Both the position numbers and the translations under genes were made by a program. Under the pieces are notes generated by a model, which saw only the letters and a list, made by a program, of their open reading frames with translations, was not told the DNA's origin and did not search any database. From assembly GCA_022709385.1 (NCBI GenBank), contig JAKLIX010000015.1:1-64000 (forward strand): a DNA stretch of 64,000 bases. Direction: 5' to 3'. Source of the stretch: Bacteroidota bacterium. Lineage in GTDB: Bacteria > Bacteroidota > Bacteroidia > Bacteroidales > CAIXZF01. Below are positions 25,046-33,832 of the stretch, piece after piece; within the stretch, counting starts at the first letter, position 1, and each line of letters begins with the position of its first letter.

Positions 25046-27838
25046 TTAATGAATAAAGCCGTTTGTTTTGCCGCAAAAGATAAACGCTGAATGAAAACCG
25101 CTTGCATTCCTGTCGGGCAGGCTTGCCGCAGCCTTTGCAGGAATCACCGGGTTCATCGTAATTTCCTGAAAATAAGCCGGATATTGAACCGATCCCCAAA
25201 CGGATACCTGTCCCTGCCATACCTGTTCCATTCCATCCTGTTTTAATGCCAGGCCCAGCTTGTGTTCGCCGGGTGGGATCACAAAGCTGACCCAGTCCCA
25301 CGCACCCTTTTCAGATTCAATCCTGCAATCGACCGGCATCCCGTCAACGGAAATCACGAGTTCCGGAAGGTGGAGGCTGGTGTCGGGAATAAAAAGCAGG
25401 CTCATCACACTTTCCCCGGCATCCTCTCTGAGCCGGTAACGCCAGGTTCCCATATTCAGTTTGCTCCCATCCCCTGGGGATTCTGTCAGTAGCAGGTCAG
25501 GAACTTCTCTTGGCATGGGCAGATCACGAAGGGATGCCAGCGTCTTCCCGTTCCATTGCATTGATTTCAGGGTTCCGGGGTTCAGAAAGTGTGCGTGAGG
25601 ATTTGGGGTATGAACTTTCATTAACCAATTTCCTGATTCAGTGGCATGAATATCGAACCGCAATCCGGCCGGCAGGGGATAGGGCGCATCAGACAAAGGA
25701 TAAATCCGGTAAACGGCAGTTTCCAGTGCATCGAGGACAAGCATGGCCGTGTCGCCTGCATTGAGAAGTGAGTGATGAACCTCGTGCCAGGGATAGATTT
25801 TTTCCAGAACGAGGCCCCGGGCATCAGGATCCAGTCCGCAGCAGGGATCAAGTTTCACAGGCATCATTTCTGAAGAAATCCCGGGGTTCCTCGCTGCAAT
25901 AATTCCCTGCTTTCCACTGAAGTGAAGATATGCATATGATTCCCCGGCTGCAGGGTCACCTCCCCGCATGAAGGTTTTTCTCATAAGATGATGGTTGTCC
26001 CGCCCCCAGCGGAGGGCATCCGCCATCACTTTCCATTCGGCATCGGATACAAGTCCGGGCGATACATACAGTTCGTACATACTGATTCCCCTGCCCACGT
26101 ACATCACCACATCATCGGCAAATTTGTGCAAAGGATCGTATTCCCCCCCGACACTTTCCACTTTGCCTTTGATAATGCCGTGGGTCATCAGGTTAGAAAC
26201 CGGAAACCAAAGGTTTTTCCTGTGGAAGTTATCAAAAAGAACCCCGTCTCTGTATGTGACTGAAGCCTCCCTGCGGGTCAGCGATGGAAGAGAAGAGAAA
26301 CCATAGTCCCCTCCGTCCATCCATATCTGGTTTGCATGGGCGAGCCACCAGGGGCTCAGCCAGGTACCCGAAGTGATATTAAGGTAGGTGGCCGGATTGA
26401 GGCTGCGGACTGCCCTGCATTGGCCAATAAGGGAATTAAGAATGGCTGTCCTGGAATAAATCCCAGGCGGATGGCCGTGATCTGTTTCGCTGCAGGAAAA
26501 CTGTATCCCGTCCCATTTAAAATAAGAAACGCCGTCATGCAAAACGTTGGAAGTCACCCGCTGGCTGAAAAGCTTTCCGTAGCGGCTACCCCCCAAACAG
26601 AGCATGGCATGGTTCCGGCCCTGTCCCACCACTTCATAGCCCTGTTTTTTCATCCATTCCACCCTTTTCATCCTGAAGGAGTATCCTCCGGTGGGACCGT
26701 ACCAGATTCCGAGGGCCGTACCTCTTTTTTTCAAATGGTCAGCAAGGGGTTTCAAACCGTCCGGAAAACTTTCACTGCGCAGTTGCCAGTCGCTCTCATA
26801 CACATCCCACCCGTCGTCCAGCACAAAGGCATCCAAAGTGATCCCGTATTGTTTCTGCATCCGATTGTATAACATATCGGCTATGGAAAGCACATTCTTT
26901 TCGTTCATCACATGCCCAGATCCGACACCGGGATATTCCGGCGATCGCAGGTCGTACCAGGAATTATAAAGGGTATAGGGGTCAGCCGGGGCCACGCGGA
27001 TGTCATCCAGATAATCATAAAACCAGCTTTGTACGACAGCGGGCGGAGTAAGGGCCAGCACTGCCGCCCGACTGCTGCCTGGTTCCGCTGTAATGATCCA
27101 TCCGGCCTGTTGCTGAAGTGTCACATCCAGAAAATCAAGGCCCGGGTGGCAGATATTTTCTGAAGCAGGATATTCCAGCCCCAGAAAGGCCCCCCCTTCA
27201 GCATGGCTGAGGGCAATGGGTTGCCCAAATCCCCCTTTGTTTTCGAAAGTGATCTGACTAAGCGGTATCTGCCCCCTGCTCCCGAGCAGGGTCACACGAC
27301 CGTGAAGCGGGCTCATGGATTGCAGAAAATGCACTGCTGATGCTGTATCACTAAGTTCGATGTGTTTCCTGACCCACCATGCGCCGGGATTCACACTGTA
27401 GCACAGGATAATCCTGAAAGGGATACCGGGATTGGCAAGAAACAGTTTCAATCCTTTGTTGCCAACATCATCAATGGAGTAACTATGCCTTATCACCTTG
27501 AAATCGTCTTTCCCAAGACGCAGGAGGTTATCTCCGTTTCCGGCCTTTCCGGGTGCCCGCCAGTCCGTCCACATGACCTCCAGTTCAAAACCTCCGTCGG
27601 TAGTCATGGTCCAGGTACGCGAATGAAATTTCACCTGCCATGATTCAAGAGCGAACAGACTGTCGGCCATGATTTTTCCCTGCCATGTCCGCACCTGAAA
27701 TGAAATCAGGTCATTTTCGAGCACATAGATCCGGTTTTCCGCATCCCCCGCAATCCGGCCTGCTGAAGGCCTGATCTGGGCATTTAACAGTAAACAAGCG
27801 CTTAGCAGGATGTAAACAAGACCGCTTCTTTTTTTCAT
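25046..27838 (-). CDS. Clan GH-D glycoside hydrolase (alpha-galactosidase / alpha-N-acetylgalactosaminidase-like), secreted
   Basis: The 930-residue protein has a signal peptide (1-20, cleaved near LNA-Q) and a long N-terminal beta-sandwich (about 30-285). A (beta/alpha)8 barrel follows with NSWYDL at 292-297, LDDGW at 340-344, LGIWYGPTGGYS near 376-387, YFKWDG at 439-444 (candidate nucleophile Asp443) and MDGGDYG at 507-513 (candidate acid/base region). C-terminal beta domains complete it. The barrel motifs match clan GH-D (GH27/GH36/GH31-like retaining alpha-galactosidases), but the acid/base segment differs from the classic GH36 SGGGR type. The neighbouring HexNAc-type kinase makes alpha-GalNAc or alpha-Gal removal plausible; this is inference. 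Confidence 0.82.
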   Translation of the reverse strand: MKKRSGLVYILLSACLLLNAQIRPSAGRIAGDAENRIYVLENDLISFQVRTWQGKIMADSLFALESWQVKFHSRTWTMTTDGGFELEVMWTDWRAPGKAGNGDNLLRLGKDDFKVIRHSYSIDDVGNKGLKLFLANPGIPFRIILCYSVNPGAWWVRKHIELSDTASAVHFLQSMSPLHGRVTLLGSRGQIPLSQITFENKGGFGQPIALSHAEGGAFLGLEYPASENICHPGLDFLDVTLQQQAGWIITAEPGSSRAAVLALTPPAVVQSWFYDYLDDIRVAPADPYTLYNSWYDLRSPEYPGVGSGHVMNEKNVLSIADMLYNRMQKQYGITLDAFVLDDGWDVYESDWQLRSESFPDGLKPLADHLKKRGTALGIWYGPTGGYSFRMKRVEWMKKQGYEVVGQGRNHAMLCLGGSRYGKLFSQRVTSNVLHDGVSYFKWDGIQFSCSETDHGHPPGIYSRTAILNSLIGQCRAVRSLNPATYLNITSGTWLSPWWLAHANQIWMDGGDYGFSSLPSLTRREASVTYRDGVLFDNFHRKNLWFPVSNLMTHGIIKGKVESVGGEYDPLHKFADDVVMYVGRGISMYELYVSPGLVSDAEWKVMADALRWGRDNHHLMRKTFMRGGDPAAGESYAYLHFSGKQGIIAARNPGISSEMMPVKLDPCCGLDPDARGLVLEKIYPWHEVHHSLLNAGDTAMLVLDALETAVYRIYPLSDAPYPLPAGLRFDIHATESGNWLMKVHTPNPHAHFLNPGTLKSMQWNGKTLASLRDLPMPREVPDLLLTESPGDGSKLNMGTWRYRLREDAGESVMSLLFIPDTSLHLPELVISVDGMPVDCRIESEKGAWDWVSFVIPPGEHKLGLALKQDGMEQVWQGQVSVWGSVQYPAYFQEITMNPVIPAKAAASLPDRNASGFHSAFIFCGKTNGFIH

Positions 27839-27881
27839 TGGAAACTGCAGGGATCAGACAGCAAGAATTCCCGGAATGCCA

Positions 27882-29117
27882 TCAGGGTTTCTTATCCAGA
27901 ATATTATCAATAACGAGGGCCACTGCACCCATCAGGCTGGCGCTGTCGGCCAGGGAAGAAATCACAACATCCGTGTCCTGTCTTACCCTTGGCATGCAGT
28001 AAGTATTCAGCGCCTGCTGAATGGGATCCGAAAGCAGGTTCCCCACTGCCGCCATCATTCCACCCAGGATGATTAATTCAGGGTTAAAAAGATGAATGAG
28101 CGTTGCTATGCCTTTGCCAAGGTGAACGGCAGTTTCGGATATCAGTTCAGAAGCATACTGATCCCCATCAAGGGCCGCCTGAAGGATCATCGGTAATTTC
28201 ACTCTGGAAGGATCATTCTCCGCCATATCCATAAGCATTGACTTTTTCCCGGACCTGAGATCGGCGATGACCTTTTGACGAAGGGTTCTTCCTGAAGCAA
28301 GGGTTTCCAGGCAGCCTTTTTTCCCGCAATAACACAGCTCTCCGTCAGGATCAACGTTGATATGACCGAATTCCCCGGCATAGCCGCTAGTTCCCTGGTA
28401 AACCCGGCCCTCAACGATAATGCTGAGACCGATCCCGGCTCCCAGGTTAAGACAAAGCACGTTCCTCCTGCCCCTGGCCTGTCCGAACATCAGTTCGCCC
28501 CTGGCAAGCGCCCTGGTATCATGTTCGATAAAGGTCGGTAAACCGAATTTCCCGGAAAGCACATTGGCAAGCGGTTCCTGGCCATAATTCAGATAACTGT
28601 GGCTGATGCCTGTCTTCACATCGATCAAACCCGGCAACGAGACACCCACACCCAACACCAGCTCTTTGCTTATCTTTTTTATCTTCAGGATTTTGCCGAT
28701 TTGTTTCACCAGCATGTCCACGACATCATCCGCAGTTTCCAGTCCTTCCGGAAAAACATAGGGTTCAATCAATGGCATGCATGCCATATTGAACAGCCCC
28801 AGTTTAGTCTCATACCGGCCAAGATCGAGCCCGATCACCACCCTGGAATCAGGATTCAGATCATACGTGAAGGGGCGTCTTCCACCGACGGATTCACCCA
28901 ATCCCAGCACCTTCACCAGATTTTCCTTCATCAGTTCTTCCAATAATCGCTTCATCGTCGGAGCACTTACCCGCACCACCGGACAGAGATCGGGAATGGA
29001 CTGTTTCCCGTGCTGATGAAGGTAGCGGATGATCTTGACTTTCAGCTTATTCTTTTTTTTGGTAGGATTAGTGGTAATCCTGTCCTCGTCCTCGGGAATC
29101 AATGATAGGGCATTCAT
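27882..29117 (-). CDS. ROK-family transcriptional regulator (NagC/Mlc-like) of the sugar operon
   Basis: The N-terminal winged helix-turn-helix spans about 24-75 (KVKIIRYLHQHGKQSIPDLCPVVRVSAPTMKRLLEEL). A full ROK domain follows: IGLDLGRYETKLGLF at 95-109, GVSLPGLIDVKTG, EHDTRALARGE, LNLGAGIGLSI at 223-233. The zinc site is GHINVDPDGELCYCGKKGC, with His252 and cysteines 262, 264 and 269. ROK regulators release DNA on binding a sugar or sugar phosphate. As first gene of the minus-strand set ending at 21779 it probably autoregulates the glycosidase-transporter-nucleotidyltransferase-kinase operon. The 43-base gap to the GH-D gene is compatible with one transcript. Confidence 0.93.
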   Translation of the reverse strand: MNALSLIPEDEDRITTNPTKKKNKLKVKIIRYLHQHGKQSIPDLCPVVRVSAPTMKRLLEELMKENLVKVLGLGESVGGRRPFTYDLNPDSRVVIGLDLGRYETKLGLFNMACMPLIEPYVFPEGLETADDVVDMLVKQIGKILKIKKISKELVLGVGVSLPGLIDVKTGISHSYLNYGQEPLANVLSGKFGLPTFIEHDTRALARGELMFGQARGRRNVLCLNLGAGIGLSIIVEGRVYQGTSGYAGEFGHINVDPDGELCYCGKKGCLETLASGRTLRQKVIADLRSGKKSMLMDMAENDPSRVKLPMILQAALDGDQYASELISETAVHLGKGIATLIHLFNPELIILGGMMAAVGNLLSDPIQQALNTYCMPRVRQDTDVVISSLADSASLMGAVALVIDNILDKKP

Positions 29118-29184
29118 TGTAAAAATTTTAATACCAAGTAAAAATAAAAAAACTTTATGAAGTTGTCAAGAAAAGTAAACATTT

Positions 29185-29691
29185 TTATCCCTCAAATTCA
29201 ATAAGCACCTCATTGACATTGACCGTATCTTCTTCTTTTACAAATATTTTCCTGATTTTACAGTCTCTGGGTGCCTTATGTTCAATTTCCATTTTCATGG
29301 CAGAAACCACGATCAGGGTGGTTCCTTTTGCAACTTCCTGCCCTTCGCTGACAGGAATGCTCACAATTTTCGCGGGCATGGGGGTAATAATATGGTTTTC
29401 GTCCCCTGCTTCCCCGTCGGCATGGCGATCAGACCTTAACCTGGCAGCCTGGTCGATGATTTCGATCTGGTAGGAATTGTATAATGTATTCACATCATAC
29501 TTATTGGGACTGCTGCCCTGGATCATTTCAATATTGAAAGACTCTCCCTGGTATATCAGAGAATAAATCATATCTCCCACCATCATGACATCCACCTCAT
29601 ACACTTTTTGATCCACCTCTATGATCATCAGGTTTTCTCTTTTCTCAAGAAATTTCACCTGAGCTGTTCTTTTTCCTATTTTAATTTCCAT
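29185..29691 (-). CDS. Biotin carboxyl carrier (biotin/lipoyl attachment) protein
   Basis: Starting at MEIKIGKRTAQ (29691) the protein is 168 residues. Residues 1-80 form a small beta domain seen in acyl-CoA/pyruvate-type carboxylase carriers, followed by a polar linker (about 82-98). The biotinyl domain has PMPAKIVSIPVSEGQ at 104-118 and the biotin-accepting VSAMKMEIEH (Lys133). It follows the biotin carboxylase gene by 23 bases and should be its carrier. The carboxyltransferase subunit that would name the substrate (acetyl-, propionyl- or other acyl-CoA, or decarboxylase) is not encoded next to them. Confidence 0.92.
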   Translation of the reverse strand: MEIKIGKRTAQVKFLEKRENLMIIEVDQKVYEVDVMMVGDMIYSLIYQGESFNIEMIQGSSPNKYDVNTLYNSYQIEIIDQAARLRSDRHADGEAGDENHIITPMPAKIVSIPVSEGQEVAKGTTLIVVSAMKMEIEHKAPRDCKIRKIFVKEEDTVNVNEVLIEFEG

Positions 29692-29714
29692 GGTATCTGA
29701 TCGTTTTGTAAGAC

Positions 29715-31223
29715 TTACCAACCGCTCATGCCCTGTTTCCGTCCAAAGGTTTTCCACGGACTGTGCGCGATCCTGGTCAGGATGGCCGGTTTTTTCATTT
29801 CCTTCTTCACGTGATAATCCACATAGGCGGCAATGATGGCCATATCCTCGCAAAGGGCATCACAATCGGTTTCCTTCATCAGGAATTCCAGGTTTTTCTC
29901 GATGAAGTGCGTATTATACCTGCCATCGGTAAAATCAGGCGTACGCATGATTTTTGCAAGGAACTGTATATTGGTTTTCACACCGGTGATCTTGTATTCG
30001 TAGAGGGCTCTTTTCATTTTCCGGATGGCTTCTTCCCTGGTTTTTGCCCAAACGATAAGCTTGGAGATCATCGGATCGTAATAGATCGGGATGTCGAAGC
30101 CTTCGTAAACGTAACCGTCGTGCCTGATCCCCAATCCGAGCGGAATTGAGATGTACCTGATACGGCCCGGGCTTGGCATGAAATCATGCCTGACATCTTC
30201 GGCATAGATGCGGCACTCGATGGCATGCCCCACCTGCTGAAGGTCTTCCTGTTTGAAAGGCAGCCTGGCTCCGTTGGCAATATTGATCTGTTCCTTCACC
30301 AGATCAACACCTACCACCCTTTCGGTGATGGGATGCTCCACCTGCAGGCGGGTGTTCATTTCAAGGAAATAGTACTGCAGGTCGTCACCCACGATGAATT
30401 CTATCGTCCCTGCACCTTCATACTGTACTGCCCTGGCAGCAGCCACCGCATGTTTCCCCATCTCTTCCCTGATTTCAGGAGTCAGCAGGGGAGAAGGCGT
30501 TTCTTCCACTACTTTCTGGTGTCGTCGCTGTACAGAACACTCTCTTTCAAACAGATGGACAGTATTCCCGTGACTATCTGCAAGAATCTGAAACTCAATA
30601 TGATGAGGCGACTCAATGTATTTCTCGATGTAAACTGAGTCGTCGCCGAAAGCAGCCATGGCCTCCGACCGGGCAGCCCTGATCGCACCCAGGATATCTG
30701 CTTCCTGCTTCACGAGCCTCATTCCCTTTCCTCCTCCACCGGCTGAGGCCTTGATCATGACCGGCAGCCCTATCCTGCGGATCTCTTCCAGGGCTTGCTG
30801 TTCGTCGGTGACTTTTTCCTTTGTTCCGGGAACCACCGGCACTCCTGCTTCCGTCATGGTCCTGCGTGCCGTGATCTTGTCGCCCATGGTGGCGATGGCG
30901 TGAGGGGAAGGCCCGATAAAGATAATCCCTTCATCGATACATCTTTGTGAAAAGGCCGCATTCTCCGATAAAAAACCGTAGCCGGGATGGATGGCATCGG
31001 CATGGCAGGCTTTGGCTGCAGCAATGATGTTGTCGATCACAAGATAACTTTCCCGCGACGGCGCCGGCCCGATATGAACTGCCTGATCTGCGTAACGCAC
31101 ATGGAGGGAGGTGCGGTCGGCATCGGAGTATACCGCCACGGTTCTGATACCCAGTTCGCGGCACGAACGCATTACACGGACAGCGATTTCACCCCTGTTT
31201 GCAATGAGGATTTTTTTAATCAT
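29715..31223 (-). CDS. Biotin carboxylase subunit (AccC-like) of an acyl-CoA carboxylase
   Basis: The start at MIKKILIANRGEIAVRV (31223) gives the standard AccC N-terminus and a 502-residue protein, slightly longer than E. coli AccC (449), as in propionyl/acyl-CoA carboxylase alpha subunits. ATP-grasp motifs are clear: KASAGGGGKGMRLV, HIEFQILADSHGN, ERECSVQRRHQKVVEE, FLEMNTRLQVEHPITE and the C-terminal biotin carboxylase domain (AIECRIYAED). It carboxylates biotin on the carrier encoded downstream, using ATP and bicarbonate. The upstream spacer contains a near-consensus TATATTTA box and a small palindrome at 31308-31322. Confidence 0.95.
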   Translation of the reverse strand: MIKKILIANRGEIAVRVMRSCRELGIRTVAVYSDADRTSLHVRYADQAVHIGPAPSRESYLVIDNIIAAAKACHADAIHPGYGFLSENAAFSQRCIDEGIIFIGPSPHAIATMGDKITARRTMTEAGVPVVPGTKEKVTDEQQALEEIRRIGLPVMIKASAGGGGKGMRLVKQEADILGAIRAARSEAMAAFGDDSVYIEKYIESPHHIEFQILADSHGNTVHLFERECSVQRRHQKVVEETPSPLLTPEIREEMGKHAVAAARAVQYEGAGTIEFIVGDDLQYYFLEMNTRLQVEHPITERVVGVDLVKEQINIANGARLPFKQEDLQQVGHAIECRIYAEDVRHDFMPSPGRIRYISIPLGLGIRHDGYVYEGFDIPIYYDPMISKLIVWAKTREEAIRKMKRALYEYKITGVKTNIQFLAKIMRTPDFTDGRYNTHFIEKNLEFLMKETDCDALCEDMAIIAAYVDYHVKKEMKKPAILTRIAHSPWKTFGRKQGMSGW

Positions 31224-31307
31224 AGGCAATGATTTAACAGCTTTAAACACGTAAATATATAAAAAGTTGACAGTTACACCGGAAGTTGGATGACGGTAAT
31301 TAAAAGA

Positions 31308-31322
31308 TTCTGAATTTCAGAA
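31308..31322. repeat. 15-bp palindrome TTCTGAA-T-TTCAGAA
   Basis: A perfect inverted repeat sits in the 147-base spacer between the histidine-kinase stop (31371) and the carboxylase start (31223). It could be an operator or a weak transcript-end hairpin; no T-run follows. Confidence 0.4.
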
Positions 31323-31370
31323 ATGCCGGATCGGGGCCCTCTGCAGGATGCAGCCCGTTATCAAGCCCGG

Positions 31371-32408
31371 TTACCTGCTTTTTTTCAGCGTGAAGCCGAA
31401 GGTCGTACCCAGTCCGACAGTACTTCGGACATTAACTGTCTGTTGGTGTGCTTCAATGATATGTTTTACGATGGCCAGCCCCAGTCCCGACCCCCCCTCA
31501 TCCCTTGAACGCGCCTTATCGGTGCGGTAAAACCGTTCAAAAAGCCTGGGAAGGTTATGTTCTTCGATCCCGATGCCGTTGTCGGCCACTTCCACCAGGA
31601 TACTCTCATCCACATCATAAAAACTGATTTTTGTCCGGCCGTTTTCAGCAGCATATTTAATGCTGTTATCAAGCAGATTGGTGATTACCTGGCGGATCTT
31701 TTCCCTGTCGGCTTCCACCAGCACGGGTTTACCGTTCTGGTAATTCAGAAACAAGTGAATGCCCATCCTGGTGGCCTTGGGTTCAAGCATTTCCAAAACC
31801 TCACGGCTGAGCTGAACAATGTCAAAAGTGACAATATTCAGTTTCACCTCACCTGCTTCCAGTTTGGAAATGGCCTCGAGATCTTCCACGATGGCGATCA
31901 ACCTGTTGATGCTCTTCTCAGTGCGGAGCAGATAATCCCTGTTGATACTGACGTCATCCAGACCTCCGTCAAGCAGTGTCAGCACATAACCCTGAATATT
32001 AAAGATGGGGGTTTTCAATTCATGTGACACATTCCCCATGAATTCCCGGCGATAAGCTGCCATCCTCCTGAGTTCCTCGATCTCCTCCCGGTGATGGGCC
32101 GTCCATTGTTCCACCTCTTTCTCCACATTTTCGAGCAGCAGCGGCTCTTTGTTTTTTTTCCTGAGAGAACGCGGATCTTTCTGCCTGCGGATCAGCTTAT
32201 AAATGATCCTGATACGGGCATAAATGAATTTCTCGAGGGTAAAATGAAAGATAAACAGGCAGAAAAGCAACAGCACAATTGCGGAGATCACCAAAAACCC
32301 GGGCTTTACAGGATAGAAGAGCAGGGAAACGATCTCTATGCCTACATAAAATGAGGTTACAATCAATGCATTGATCAAGGCCAGCCGCCAGGGGTCAGAC
32401 TGCCTCAT
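31371..32408 (-). CDS. Sensor histidine kinase, PhoR-like
   Basis: This 345-residue membrane kinase has two N-terminal helices (about 8-31 and 37-57) separated by only a few residues, so it has almost no periplasmic sensor. A linker with coiled-coil character (about 85-118) leads to the dimerisation domain with SHELKTPIFNIQGY (phospho-His129). The ATPase domain shows NLLDNSIKYA, DNGIGIEEHNLPRLFERFYR and GGSGLGLAIVKHI. The start ATG overlaps the response-regulator stop as TGATG, so the two are translationally coupled. The near-absence of an extracytoplasmic loop suggests that it senses within the membrane or through a partner. Confidence 0.95.
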   Translation of the reverse strand: MRQSDPWRLALINALIVTSFYVGIEIVSLLFYPVKPGFLVISAIVLLLFCLFIFHFTLEKFIYARIRIIYKLIRRQKDPRSLRKKNKEPLLLENVEKEVEQWTAHHREEIEELRRMAAYRREFMGNVSHELKTPIFNIQGYVLTLLDGGLDDVSINRDYLLRTEKSINRLIAIVEDLEAISKLEAGEVKLNIVTFDIVQLSREVLEMLEPKATRMGIHLFLNYQNGKPVLVEADREKIRQVITNLLDNSIKYAAENGRTKISFYDVDESILVEVADNGIGIEEHNLPRLFERFYRTDKARSRDEGGSGLGLAIVKHIIEAHQQTVNVRSTVGLGTTFGFTLKKSR

Positions 32409-33091
32409 CAGGCTTCATATTTATATCCGACTCCCTTTACGGTGCGGATGTTTTCCAGTCCGATCTTCTCACGTATTTTTCTCACGTGTACATCGATGGT
32501 GCGGTCACCCACGATGACGTCATTCCCCCAGACTTTCTCGAAAATCTCCTCCCGCGTAAACACCTTGTCGGGTCTGGAAGTCAGTAACACCAATAATTCG
32601 AATTCCTTTTTGGGCAGGATGATCTCTTTGCCGTCTTTCACGACAAGGTAACGGTCGCGGTCGATTACCAGGCCGGAAAGGATTATCTGCTTAGCATCCG
32701 GACCGGATTCGGAATACCTTCTGAGCAGGGCCTTTATCCGGCTGACCAGCACCTTTGGTCTGACCGGTTTGGTGATATAATCATCGGCGCCTGCGTCAAA
32801 ACCAGCAATCTGGGAATAATCCTCCCCGCGTGCCGTAAGGAAGATCACCATGGAATGCTGAAGATCAGGGATCTGCCTGATCTCGACGCAGGTTTCCATC
32901 CCGTCCATCACCGGCATCATCACATCCAGGATAATCAAATGGGGTTTTGTTTCCCGGGCGAGTTGCAGGCCTTCTTTGCCATTGACTGCCGTGAATACCT
33001 GGTAACCTTCCTTTCTGAGATTATACCCGAGGAATTCCAGCACATCTTTTTCATCATCAACCAGCAGGATCTTGTAACTTTCGTTGCCCAT
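32408..33091 (-). CDS. OmpR/PhoB-family response regulator
   Basis: With the start at MGNESYKILLVDDE (33091) the protein is 227 residues. The receiver domain has acidic pocket Asp12-13, phospho-acceptor Asp56 in LIILDVMMP, and Lys in DYITKPVRPK. The C-terminal winged helix has KEFELLVLLTSRPDKVFTREEIFEKVWG and the recognition segment VGDRTIDVHVRKIREKIG, ending GVGYKYEA. It is the partner of the overlapping histidine kinase. A TATTTTTG box lies 22 bases upstream on the minus strand. Confidence 0.96.
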   Translation of the reverse strand: MGNESYKILLVDDEKDVLEFLGYNLRKEGYQVFTAVNGKEGLQLARETKPHLIILDVMMPVMDGMETCVEIRQIPDLQHSMVIFLTARGEDYSQIAGFDAGADDYITKPVRPKVLVSRIKALLRRYSESGPDAKQIILSGLVIDRDRYLVVKDGKEIILPKKEFELLVLLTSRPDKVFTREEIFEKVWGNDVIVGDRTIDVHVRKIREKIGLENIRTVKGVGYKYEA

Positions 33092-33112
33092 AACATATAA
33101 AATATTGAGGCA

Positions 33113-33120
33113 CAAAAATA
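33113..33120 (-). promoter_or_regulatory. -7 promoter box TATTTTTG of the two-component operon
   Basis: The minus-strand sequence TATTTTTG matches TAnnTTTG and ends 22 bases before the response-regulator ATG at 33091, supporting that start over upstream in-frame ATGs. Confidence 0.5.
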
Positions 33121-33199
33121 TAAAATAATATTAACGCCAATTTTAAGAAAACTTTAATTTCGCATCAGGCAATCAGATCAATCATTCAATTCAGGGCAA

Positions 33200-33832
33200 A
33201 TGATGGTATTAAGCAGAATGAAGGCGGCATTAACGTGCATCTTCCTCATCACCGGGATGTTTGCGCCGGTTTTGGCCCAGCAGTTTGAAGGCGGTTTGCT
33301 TGGCGGACTCGTTGCCAGCCAGGTGGGAGGCGACCGCTATTCGGGCTACAATAAGGCCGGCTTGACCGGAGGCGCTTATATTTCACTTCATCTTAAGGAA
33401 AAGTTCCGGCTTCAGATGGAAATGGCCTATATCCAGAAAGGGAGCAGGCACAATGATGACCCGGACAATCCCGACGATATCGATTACCTTTTCAGAACCG
33501 ACTACATCGAAGTCCCACTGCTGCTCAGATACAAGGCCACGAACCACATCGACGCGGAGGCCGGCTTCGCCCTTGCGGCATTGGTTTCGCATTACGAGGA
33601 AGGGAACGGTATCAACCTGAAAGGCCTGCTCCCCGCGATGCGGTCTACCAATCTGTCTTTTGTGGCCGGGATAAGCTACTCATTTCAGGACAGGTACCGG
33701 TTTGTTTTCCGTACCGATAACTCCCTGCTTCCCATCCGCAAAGAAGAATTTGCAGGCAATGTCAAACGGATCCTTCCCCAATGGGGGCAATTTCACGACA
33801 TTCTGGTCTTTGCCTTGTTTTATCGTTTATGA
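33200..33832 (+). CDS. Outer-membrane beta-barrel protein (PorT/OMP_b-brl_2-like)
   Basis: The 210-residue protein has a signal peptide (hydrophobic 8-24, cleavage after VLAQ), then GGLLGGLVASQVGGDRYSGYNKAG, GGAYISLHLKEKFRLQMEMAYIQKGS and YIEVPLLLRYK. These are the strand and turn pattern of the eight-stranded barrels annotated as 'porin family' or 'PorT family' in Bacteroidota. It is distinct from the true PorT at 21056. In-frame ATGs at 33203 and 33218 are alternative starts; 33218 gives the tidiest signal peptide. Its stop overlaps the ubiX ATG (ATGA), so the two are coupled although their functions appear unrelated. Confidence 0.8.
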   Translation: MMVLSRMKAALTCIFLITGMFAPVLAQQFEGGLLGGLVASQVGGDRYSGYNKAGLTGGAYISLHLKEKFRLQMEMAYIQKGSRHNDDPDNPDDIDYLFRTDYIEVPLLLRYKATNHIDAEAGFALAALVSHYEEGNGINLKGLLPAMRSTNLSFVAGISYSFQDRYRFVFRTDNSLLPIRKEEFAGNVKRILPQWGQFHDILVFALFYRL

